Source: Spirosoma sp. (GTDB lineage: Bacteria > Bacteroidota > Bacteroidia > Cytophagales > Spirosomataceae). From it: 64,000 bases of DNA. The number at the start of each line of letters is the position of its first letter. Position 1 is the stretch's first letter. Both the position numbers and the translations under genes were made by a program. Under the pieces are notes generated by a model. That model had not been told where the DNA came from, ran no database searches, and worked only from the letters and a program-made list of their open reading frames with translations. This document shows positions 25,944 to 33,456 of this stretch, piece after piece. Location: the NCBI RefSeq assembly GCF_026391055.1, contig NZ_JAPLET010000031.1:289219-353218 (forward strand), given 5' to 3'.

Positions 25944-26013
25944 TTGCGCGGGGGTTATCCCGCAAATTTACAAATGTATCCACGGCTTTCAACCTGTATC
26001 CCTGATGGAAGCC

Positions 26014-27468
26014 CTACTGAAGCGTAAAATTAATGGGCAGATTGTACTTTACCCGAATGGGCTTCCCCCGCAATAGACCGGGGTTCCACCGTCCAACCAT
26101 GGCTTTTACAACCCGCAATGCTTCTTCATCTGCACCGTACCCTACTCCCTTCAAAACCTTGGCGTCGGCAATAGAGCCATCCGTATTGATCACAAAGGTG
26201 ATAAATACTTTACCCTGCGCTCTGGCTCGCTGGGCGTCGGCGGGATAACGCAGATTCGAGGCCAGAAACTGTCCCAGCGCAGGCATCCCCCCCTTGAATT
26301 CTGCCTGCTTCTCCACCTCCGTATAGCGCAATTCAGTGCCATCTGCCTGTCGGGCTTTACCCATCTGGCAGACCCCTTTATCATACTGCTCTTCATATGA
26401 ATAGGAACCATCAGCATAGCGGCCTTTCCAGATACCCTCCTTAAATCCATTCTCATACATGCCTTCTTCAACAAAAGCGATGTACTTCGTGGTGTCGGTA
26501 GGCAAGGGCACCTGACTTTGGTAAACGGCTCGGCCAGCGCCGTCTCTGACCATCTGCCGGCCGGTGTCCTGCCAGTAAGCCAGCACATGATCGGGCGGGG
26601 TAGGTACGTTGGGCTTTTGTTTGGCACTGGATTGAATTTGCCGGATCTGCCCGTTTGGGTACCAGGAAGTAGTTACGTATTTGTCATCAAACTCCTCGGT
26701 CTTTTCGGACACCGAGCCATTCGGGTGATAGACCAGCTCAGTACCCGACCGTTTTCCATCCTGAAAATAGGTCTGTCGAAGAATGGCTCCTTTATCATCG
26801 ACACGAACCAGCAGGCCATTCCATTGAATGATCCCATCCTGGTAGCCAATCAGGTATTCTGTTTTACCCGACGGCCCACGAGCGCTACTCTCTTTGCGGA
26901 TCAGGGGCATACGGGTTTCCTCTTTCCAGACTTTACCCTTTGTTTTATACACAATAATATCTCCGCTGGGTATACCTAACGAATCGACCGGCACAAGTTG
27001 CTTGTATTGTGCCTTACTGCTATCGGCAATGAGTTTGTCATCCTTGTCGAAGTAGCTCACACGAGCGCCGTTTTCATATAAAAAAGGTGGGCTAGGCTTA
27101 AACGTGACCGGAATATTGACGTACTGCCGAATGGGCTTTCCGTCTTTGTAGCCCGGTTTCCAGGCCTTGAAGAGGGAGAAAATCCGCACGGCTTCCCGGT
27201 CGCAGTCGGGTCTGAATTTATTGACAACTTTTACGTCGGTGATGCGCCCATCGGGTTCAACGATGCCCATCACAACAACACGCCCACCAACGCCCTGGGC
27301 TTCTGCAGCGATTGGCTTGCGGAGGTTTGCCTGAAGAAATGTGGTGACATATGGCATACCGCCACGGGGTTCGGCGGCACTATCAGCTTCAAACGCTTGA
27401 TAAACGGTTGTTTGAGCGAAAGCAGATAAAGCACAAAGAAGGAAGAGAATTGTGGTGCAGAACTTCAT
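26014..27468 (-). CDS. TonB C-terminal domain protein with MORN-like repeats
   Basis: This 484-residue exported protein (signal peptide residues 1-18, ending AFAQ) has an unusual order. A TonB_C-like domain comes first (about 35-125, GGRVVVMGIVEPDGRI and FKAWKPGYKDGKPIRQYVNI). A middle region (about 130-370) has MORN or YwqK-like repeats (YHPNGSVSEKTEEF, YPNGQIRQIQ, YENGFKEGIWKGRY). A second TonB_C domain ends it (about 385-484, GKVFITFVINTDGSI and WNPGLLRGKPIRVKYNLPI). There is no inner-membrane anchor apart from the signal peptide, so it is not a standard TonB. It stands alone on the minus strand. Confidence 0.85.
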   Translation of the reverse strand: MKFCTTILFLLCALSAFAQTTVYQAFEADSAAEPRGGMPYVTTFLQANLRKPIAAEAQGVGGRVVVMGIVEPDGRITDVKVVNKFRPDCDREAVRIFSLFKAWKPGYKDGKPIRQYVNIPVTFKPSPPFLYENGARVSYFDKDDKLIADSSKAQYKQLVPVDSLGIPSGDIIVYKTKGKVWKEETRMPLIRKESSARGPSGKTEYLIGYQDGIIQWNGLLVRVDDKGAILRQTYFQDGKRSGTELVYHPNGSVSEKTEEFDDKYVTTSWYPNGQIRQIQSSAKQKPNVPTPPDHVLAYWQDTGRQMVRDGAGRAVYQSQVPLPTDTTKYIAFVEEGMYENGFKEGIWKGRYADGSYSYEEQYDKGVCQMGKARQADGTELRYTEVEKQAEFKGGMPALGQFLASNLRYPADAQRARAQGKVFITFVINTDGSIADAKVLKGVGYGADEEALRVVKAMVGRWNPGLLRGKPIRVKYNLPINFTLQ

Positions 27469-27538
27469 AACGGAACGAGTAAATGAATCGTCCGTAATAT
27501 ATTAAAAAGGAGTTAAGCTCCCAAAAGCGAAAATGCAA

Positions 27539-28192
27539 TTACAAATCCAGCCGCCGAATCGACAGCCGCTCTACGCCTGCCGCAACTAAGTCTTCCAGTT
27601 GAAACTCCATTGCTCCATCGGCCACAATCTTGACACCTACTAATTTGGGGACGAGTTGACGGAACCGCAAAGCCGACTCGTGGTGGTAAGAAACCCCGTT
27701 CTCACCGGCCGTAAAGCCCGTAGTATTTTTAATAAAATCAGCCCCGGCATCGGCAGAGAGCTTAATCATTTTCTGCAGTTGCTCATCATCGAGCAGCGAC
27801 GATTCCAGAATAACCGTTATGTACTTTTCCTGAGCATGAACCATTGCCACCAGTTTGGCAAGTTCGATTTTCAACCAGACAGACGTTGGTGAAAACAGAG
27901 CCGATGTGTTCAAGACAACTTCTACTTCGGTGGCACCATCGCGCAGGGCCCACTCTGTTTCGGTTTGTTTGGCCTCGGTACGCTGGTAACCGAATGGAAA
28001 CCCAACTACGGTCGACAGCATGGCCGGGTGTGTATCGCCCATTTCCCGCCGAAACTTCTTTACCCAGAAGGGAGCCACAGTCAGACCAGCCATGCCTAAC
28101 TGGACAACTTCATCAAGGGCATCGTATTGCTCGTTGATGGTTACGTCTGGATGCAGCAGCGTCCGCTCTATGTAGGGAAAGAGATGGTTCAT
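27539..28192 (-). CDS. Deoxyribose-phosphate aldolase-like protein, divergent
   Basis: DERA enzymes split deoxyribose-5-phosphate into acetaldehyde and glyceraldehyde-3-phosphate. The 217-residue TIM barrel keeps the Schiff-base lysine (FIKNTTGF) and the second lysine (VGVKIVADG). Two features depart from the family. The proton-relay Asp (E. coli Asp102 in EVDVV) is Glu here (EVEVV), and the phosphate-binding GTSSG-type end is replaced by LSIRRLDL at the C-terminus. It may therefore act on a different or unphosphorylated substrate, or be weakly active. I leave the symbol blank for that reason. Confidence 0.8.
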   Translation of the reverse strand: MNHLFPYIERTLLHPDVTINEQYDALDEVVQLGMAGLTVAPFWVKKFRREMGDTHPAMLSTVVGFPFGYQRTEAKQTETEWALRDGATEVEVVLNTSALFSPTSVWLKIELAKLVAMVHAQEKYITVILESSLLDDEQLQKMIKLSADAGADFIKNTTGFTAGENGVSYHHESALRFRQLVPKLVGVKIVADGAMEFQLEDLVAAGVERLSIRRLDL

Positions 28193-28198
28193 AGATAT

Positions 28199-28285
28199 AA
28201 TGAGTAAATGAGGGAGTGATAGAATGAGTGAATAGCTGACGCAAGCCTATATTCACTCATTCTATCACTCCCTCATTTACTCATT
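28199..28285. repeat. Perfect 36-bp inverted repeat of 8-bp words
   Basis: Arms 28199-28234 and 28250-28285 are exact complements with a 15-nt loop (GCTGACGCAAGCCTA). The left arm has no C and consists of octamers AATGAGTA (28199), AATGAGGG (28207), AGTGATAG (28215) and AATGAGTG (28223). It lies between the RluB-like gene and the DeoC-like gene, both on the minus strand. It is the longest perfect repeat that I found. Confidence 0.95.
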
Positions 28286-28290
28286 GCAAG

Positions 28291-30153
28291 TTAGGAGTTC
28301 AGATATTTCAACTTCACAACCTCTTTTGGGTCAAGGAAGCGCCATTTGCCACGGGGCAGTTCTTTCTTGGTCAAACCAGCGTAGGTTGTGCGGTCGAGTT
28401 TTGTTACTTCGTACCCGAAGCTTTCAAAAATACGGCGCACAATGCGGTTACGTCCCGAGTGAATTTCGATACCGACCACATAGGCATCCGGCGTAACAAT
28501 ACTGATCGCGTCGGGTTTGATTGGGCCATCTTCCAATTCGATGCCCTTTTTGATGGCTTCGAAATGTTCATCGGTGATGGGTTTGTCCAGCTCAACCTGG
28601 TAGATTTTACGAATGTTGTTCGATGGGTGCGTCAGTTTATCGGCCAGTTCGCCATCGTTGGTAATCAACAGCAACCCGGTGGTGTTCCGGTCCAGGCGTC
28701 CTACCGGATACATCCGGAATTTGCCAGCATCGGCTACCAGTTCCATCACCGTTTTCCGCTCTTCCGGATCTTCAGTTGTGGTAATATAATCTTTAGGCTT
28801 GTTGAGCAGCACATAGACGAACCGTTCGGGGTTCAGGACTTTGGTACCGTATTTGACGGTATCCCCCTCCTTTACCTTGTAGCCCATTTCGGTCACAACT
28901 TTGCCATTTACAGAAATATCGCCGTGGGCAATAAGTTCGTCGGCCTCCCGACGCGAACAAACACCCGAGTTAGCAATGAATCGATTTAAACGGGTCGTTC
29001 CGTCATTGGCGGGCGTACGTTTGCCTTTTTCCAAATCGCTATCCTGGCTACCACGCCGATCATCTGGACGGCTTCGTTTGGCAAATTGGTTTGCCCGTAC
29101 CTGCTCCAGCTTGTAATCCGGTGCTTTGGTAAAATTTCCTGTGCGCCGATCTCCAGACTCTTTACGTTGACGGCCAGTGAAACCAGACTCTTCGTCACGG
29201 TTACCGCGACGGTCTTCACCACGACGGTCTTCACCGCCAAAATTATTGCGTTCGTCGGCCTCGCGGCTAAAACCACCTACTCGTTTGAACGCGGGCTTTT
29301 CGGGGCGAGCAAATCCACCTGTACTTTTACGCTCCCGAGGGAAACGCGCCGGTCCGTCATTTTTCGACTCACGGTTCGTATCACGCGATGCATCCGTGCG
29401 GCTAAAGCGTGAGCGTTCCGGATCCCGATTAAACGAAGGACGGTCGTCACGTCTTGGTCGGTCGTTGTCCGAACGATCATTGCTACGGCTTCTATCGCTG
29501 GAGAATCTTGGAGAATCGGCATCCCGACGGGGTCGCTCCGGTCGGTCGTCCCGATTAGGGCGTGATGCAGAATCAGGACGGGGACCGGCTCCAGCGGGCC
29601 GGTATGTGCGATCATCGCGGTTAAAACGAGGCCGGTCGCCATCGGCAGGGCGGTTGAACTTTGGGCGATCACCCCGGTCATTATCCCGGCTAAAGCGCGG
29701 ACGTTCCGAATCCCGACTGGATGAAGAACGGTCATTATCCCGGTTGAAGGAAGGGCGGTCGTTTGAATTGCGGTCAAAACGGGGTTTGCCTTGATCGCTG
29801 TTACGGTCATTGGTACGTGGTCCGTCATTACGTGGTCCGTCATTACGGAAAGGGCGGCCCGTATCGCGGGAGTTACCTCCTCTTTGTCCGTCGTTACGCG
29901 GTCCGTCGTTACGGTCATCGCGGTTGAAACGGGGCCGGTCGCCGTCGGCAGGCCGGTTAAATTTTGGCTGGTCATTCCGGTCGCTATCCCGGCTAAAACG
30001 GGGGCGATCTGAATCCCGGTTAGGTCGTGACGAGTTTGTGCCACTGTTGCGGACGTCATCCCGACGGCCGAAGGAACGACCGCTCTGCCGGTTCGAATCA
30101 CCATCACGGCCTGGGCCGGTGTTTCGGTCGTTCTGTTCTGAATCTTGACTCAT
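28291..30153 (-). CDS. RluB/RsuA-type pseudouridine synthase with long disordered N-terminus
   Basis: The C-terminal 240 residues are a complete RsuA-family enzyme. An S4 RNA-binding domain (about 390-440, RLNRFIANSGVCSRREADELI) is followed by the catalytic domain with GRLDRNTTGLLLITNDG (catalytic Asp) and the RKIYQVELDKPI segment. It probably modifies 23S rRNA. The first 370 or so residues are low complexity: Arg, Asp, Asn, Gly and Ser with repeated RPRFNRDD, RPRFSRD and FNRPADGD units. Two copies of a block of about 36 residues are evident (from RPRFSRDSDR and RPRFSRDNDR). Such RG/RD-rich tails bind RNA in helicases. Long antisense frames opposite it are by-products of its composition. Confidence 0.88.
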   Translation of the reverse strand: MSQDSEQNDRNTGPGRDGDSNRQSGRSFGRRDDVRNSGTNSSRPNRDSDRPRFSRDSDRNDQPKFNRPADGDRPRFNRDDRNDGPRNDGQRGGNSRDTGRPFRNDGPRNDGPRTNDRNSDQGKPRFDRNSNDRPSFNRDNDRSSSSRDSERPRFSRDNDRGDRPKFNRPADGDRPRFNRDDRTYRPAGAGPRPDSASRPNRDDRPERPRRDADSPRFSSDRSRSNDRSDNDRPRRDDRPSFNRDPERSRFSRTDASRDTNRESKNDGPARFPRERKSTGGFARPEKPAFKRVGGFSREADERNNFGGEDRRGEDRRGNRDEESGFTGRQRKESGDRRTGNFTKAPDYKLEQVRANQFAKRSRPDDRRGSQDSDLEKGKRTPANDGTTRLNRFIANSGVCSRREADELIAHGDISVNGKVVTEMGYKVKEGDTVKYGTKVLNPERFVYVLLNKPKDYITTTEDPEERKTVMELVADAGKFRMYPVGRLDRNTTGLLLITNDGELADKLTHPSNNIRKIYQVELDKPITDEHFEAIKKGIELEDGPIKPDAISIVTPDAYVVGIEIHSGRNRIVRRIFESFGYEVTKLDRTTYAGLTKKELPRGKWRFLDPKEVVKLKYLNS

Positions 30154-30238
30154 GGAAAAATACAGTAAATCAGCTGTTTTTATAATTAATCTGGCTGATA
30201 ATCAGCATACCTGTTCTAATAAAATACAAAATGGGGTA

Positions 30239-30246
30239 CAAAGTTA
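30239..30246 (-). promoter_or_regulatory. Candidate -7 box for the RluB-like gene
   Basis: On the minus strand this reads TAACTTTG, 85 bases before the ATG at 30153. No TTTG at the -33 distance was found. Confidence 0.35.
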
Positions 30247-30428
30247 GGGCTTTTCAGGATAACCTGATTATATCCCTTTTGTTGCAACGCTTTTTATCCC
30301 AAAAACAATCCGCAGAACTGATTTCACGTTAGTCAATACCGAGCTACCGGTACCGTTGCTGACGGCTATCGGGAAAGCGATACCACTACCTCCTTTTCTA
30401 CCATCAATTACCGCCTGACTTCCATTGT

Positions 30429-32399
30429 ATGCCGCAACCAATCGTAACCCCACTTTACACGCCCGACCGCAATTCGATTGAGCAAAGTCTGTTGAAACGA
30501 TACATGAACTGGCTTTTTGTGAAAAAAGGGCTCTATTTTCGGGATTACGACGATTTGTGGGATTGGTCCGTCACGGATCTGGAACACTTCTGGGAAAGTA
30601 TCTGGCAGTTTTTCGATGTCCAGAGCCATACACCTTATCATCAGGTAGTTTTCAGACCCAGTCAGAGGGATATGATTGGCGTAAGCTGGTTTTCGGAGGC
30701 AACGCTCAATTACGCCGAACATATTTTCCGGCACCGTACACCCCAACGACCGGCCATCCTTTTTTCGTCCGAGTTACAGCCTACTGTCCGAAGCCTATCG
30801 TGGGATACCCTCGAACATCAGGTGGCTGCTATGGCCACTTACCTCCGCAATCAGCAGATAAACGTGGGTGACCGGGTAGTCGCTGTTTTGCCAAACGGTC
30901 CCGAAGCCATTGTGGCCTTTCTGGCAACCAATGCTATTGGCGCCGTATGGTCGAGTTGCTCACCCGATTTCGGTACATCCAGCATTGTTGATCGGTTTCA
31001 GCAGATCGAGCCTAAAATCCTTATTGTGGCCGATGGCTATTCGTACAATGGCCGACGGATTGATAAGACAGACACAGCTCGTGAGCTGCGTGATGAACTG
31101 CCAACCCTTCAGCATGTCATCTGGATACCTTATCTGGATACACACAGCCAGCTTGAGGGTACAATCTCCTGGCGTGATGTGCTGGATACACCAGTTCCCG
31201 ACGGGCTAACGTTTGAGCCTGTTTCTTTTGAGCACCCCATCTGGGTACTTTACTCATCAGGAACAACGGGCAAGCCAAAAGCCATCACACACAGCGTAGG
31301 CGGTTGCCTTCTCGAGCACCTGAAAGCCCTCGGGCTGCACCAGGATGTCAGGCCGGGGGAGCGGTATTTCTGGTATTCCACTACGGGATGGATGATGTGG
31401 AATTATGCTCTGGGGTCGATGCTGGTAGGCTCAACGCTGGTGCTGTATGATGGAGCGGCTGGCTACCCAACCCTTAATGTGCTCTGGAAACTGGCCGATG
31501 AAGCGAAGGTCACTCATTTTGGAGGAGGAGCAGCTTATTATCTCGCTTGCTTACGTGCAGGCCTCAAACCAGTCGATACGGTCAAACTAACACACCTCCG
31601 AACCATCGGCTCAACAGGCTCTCCCCTGCCGCCGGAAGGTTTCCGCTGGATCTATGAATCAATAAAGTCTAAGGTCTGGCTGATTTCGCTCAGTGGCGGT
31701 ACCGATGTATGCAGCGGGTTTGTGGGTGGTAATCCATTGCTGCCCGTCTACGAGGGTGAAATTCAGTGTCGGTTGTTGGGCTGCAAAGTAGAGGCCTTCG
31801 ACGAAAAGGCGAAACCAGTGCGGGGCGAGTTGGGCGAAATGGTCATTTTAGAACCCATGCCCTCCATGCCGGTCTATTTCTGGAATGACCCCAACAATGA
31901 TCGTTACCGCAAGAGTTACTTTGAAGAGTACCCCGGTATCTGGCGACATGGCGACTACATACGGATCACAGAGCGAAATGGAATCGTCATTTATGGCCGT
32001 TCTGATGCAACTCTCAATCGGGATGGGGTTCGTATTGGGACCAGCGAGATTTATAGTGCAGTAGAAAGTATTCCGGAAGTTATGGATAGCCTGGTGGTTG
32101 GGCTGGAACAACCCGGCGGAACGTATTTTATGCCGTTGTTTGTCGTCCTTAAAGATGGCGTTACGCTAACCAGCGAACTGACAACGCGTATTAAAGATAC
32201 TTTACGTAAGCAGTTCAGCCCTCGTCATGTGCCGGACGCCGTCTACGCCATAGCTGATATTCCGTACACAATTAGCGGTAAGAAGCTTGAAACGCCCATA
32301 AAGAAAATCCTGTCCGGCATGGATGTTTCCCTGGCAACGAGCAAAGATACCCTTCGAAATCCGACGGCATTGGCCCATTTTGTCAACTTTATCAGATAA
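30429..32399 (+). CDS. Acetoacetyl-CoA synthetase
   Basis: This acyl-adenylate enzyme (656 residues) joins acetoacetate to CoA using ATP. The family-specific N-terminus is visible (LWDWSVTDLEHFWESIWQFF, about residues 41-60). The AMP-binding loop YSSGTTGKPKAI lies near 275, WMMWNYALGSMLVG near 320, SLSGGTDVCSGF near 420, and WRHGDY near 507. The C-terminal hinge includes NRDGVRIGTSEIY near 527 and the catalytic lysine in ISGKKLETP near 618. It serves ketone-body or leucine-derived carbon use, or the mobilisation of PHB. No HMG-CoA or PHB genes are adjacent. Confidence 0.93.
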   Translation: MPQPIVTPLYTPDRNSIEQSLLKRYMNWLFVKKGLYFRDYDDLWDWSVTDLEHFWESIWQFFDVQSHTPYHQVVFRPSQRDMIGVSWFSEATLNYAEHIFRHRTPQRPAILFSSELQPTVRSLSWDTLEHQVAAMATYLRNQQINVGDRVVAVLPNGPEAIVAFLATNAIGAVWSSCSPDFGTSSIVDRFQQIEPKILIVADGYSYNGRRIDKTDTARELRDELPTLQHVIWIPYLDTHSQLEGTISWRDVLDTPVPDGLTFEPVSFEHPIWVLYSSGTTGKPKAITHSVGGCLLEHLKALGLHQDVRPGERYFWYSTTGWMMWNYALGSMLVGSTLVLYDGAAGYPTLNVLWKLADEAKVTHFGGGAAYYLACLRAGLKPVDTVKLTHLRTIGSTGSPLPPEGFRWIYESIKSKVWLISLSGGTDVCSGFVGGNPLLPVYEGEIQCRLLGCKVEAFDEKAKPVRGELGEMVILEPMPSMPVYFWNDPNNDRYRKSYFEEYPGIWRHGDYIRITERNGIVIYGRSDATLNRDGVRIGTSEIYSAVESIPEVMDSLVVGLEQPGGTYFMPLFVVLKDGVTLTSELTTRIKDTLRKQFSPRHVPDAVYAIADIPYTISGKKLETPIKKILSGMDVSLATSKDTLRNPTALAHFVNFIR

Positions 32400-32460
32400 A
32401 AGAAACAGACGATGAGCGTGATTTAATCCATTGTACAGCTAACCCCATCAACGCAACGTA

Positions 32461-33012
32461 TCAGGTCGTGTGTAGTCGGCTGTACAGTTTATAAATCTTG
32501 TCCCGACTCCGTTTGAGTCTCATTTTCACGGTACTCTCTTTAAGATTGAGCATTGCGCTAATGGTTGCTATGCTCATACCATCTTCGTATTTGAGTCGCA
32601 GCAATGCCTGCTCGTTTGCCGACAAGGATTTCATTGCCCGATTTACCAGATGAAGCGTCTCTTCATGCAGATGCTCTTCTGTAGCGTCTGGGATATTGTA
32701 ATTGGCACTATCCTCAATATCGGTCATCTGAACCCGTCTTGCCAGTCGAATCTGGTCGGAGCAGTAATTGAACGAAATTGAATATAGCCAGGTAGAAAAA
32801 CTCGACCGTTCCTGAAAGGCGTCTAACTTATTGAATACTTTTAAAAAGATATCATGGGTAAAGTCTTCGGCTTTCGAAGGATCTTTAGTCATGGACAAAC
32901 ATCGTCGGTAAACTTTGTTAACGTACCGATCGTAAAGAGCCTTAAAACAGTGCGTAGGCTGACCTGACAGATACTGTCTAATCAACTCTTCATCACTCAA
33001 ACGAGTACTCAT
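32461..33012 (-). CDS. ECF-type RNA polymerase sigma factor
   Basis: This 183-residue sigma-70 family factor has region 2 (about 25-95: FKALYDRYVNKVYRRC, DPSKAEDFTHDIFLKVF, FSTWLYSISFNYCSDQIR). Region 4 lies at about 125-178 (MKSLSANEQALLRLKYEDGMS, LNLKESTVKMRLKRSRDKI). ECF sigmas of this type are usually held by an anti-sigma protein encoded next to them, but none is adjacent here. The upstream 440 bases hold no gene. A match to its own promoter could not be identified. Confidence 0.92.
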   Translation of the reverse strand: MSTRLSDEELIRQYLSGQPTHCFKALYDRYVNKVYRRCLSMTKDPSKAEDFTHDIFLKVFNKLDAFQERSSFSTWLYSISFNYCSDQIRLARRVQMTDIEDSANYNIPDATEEHLHEETLHLVNRAMKSLSANEQALLRLKYEDGMSIATISAMLNLKESTVKMRLKRSRDKIYKLYSRLHTT

Positions 33013-33374
33013 TTATAAGGTATATAGGTTAGTGCTCCCGTTCGCACACGCGTTCTGGTATTCACAAGATACGTAAAGACTCCTATATACAGTTTGTGCA
33101 GGTCAGCGGAAACATATCCAACGGCTTTAATCGTGACCAGCGAAGACATATTCTTATTTACTGTGTCTTAATAAGGGTCACATGTACTTAAAAGTTGAGT
33201 ATTGGTTACTGATTAACGATTATTAACTACTAACTATTAGTTAGTTATGCCGAATAGACGCTTTCAAGGCTGATTTTTAAATTGTGGCATGCTGCAGGCA
33301 CTGACTATACTCGTTAACCGTCATCTTCTGTTTATGCATTATGTCTAGTTCATGAATCATTACTCAAAACATAA
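33013..33374. other. Non-coding stretch upstream of the sigma gene
   Basis: About 360 bases without a credible reading frame. It holds the sigma factor promoter region and a short palindrome CTAACTA-T-TAGTTAG at 33230-33244. The palindrome is set in octamer-like text (GATTAACG, ATTATTAA, CTACTAAC). No RNA gene was recognised. Confidence 0.55.
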
Positions 33375-33439
33375 TAACGCATTAAGCCGTAAGGGGCAAA
33401 GAGATCGTTTCCCTTTACCCCTTACGGCTTAATGCGTTA
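33375..33439 (-). terminator. 26-bp hairpin after fadN
   Basis: Arms 33375-33400 and 33414-33439 match at 25 of 26 positions (the exception can form G-U). It lies just past the fadN stop on the minus strand. Confidence 0.88.
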
Positions 33440-33456
33440 CTTGATAAATAAATACG

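Noticed and set aside
28459..30148. Several long plus-strand frames opposite the RluB-like gene
   Set aside because: They are Arg/Ser-rich by-products of the repetitive low-complexity tail on the minus strand, with no recognisable domain.
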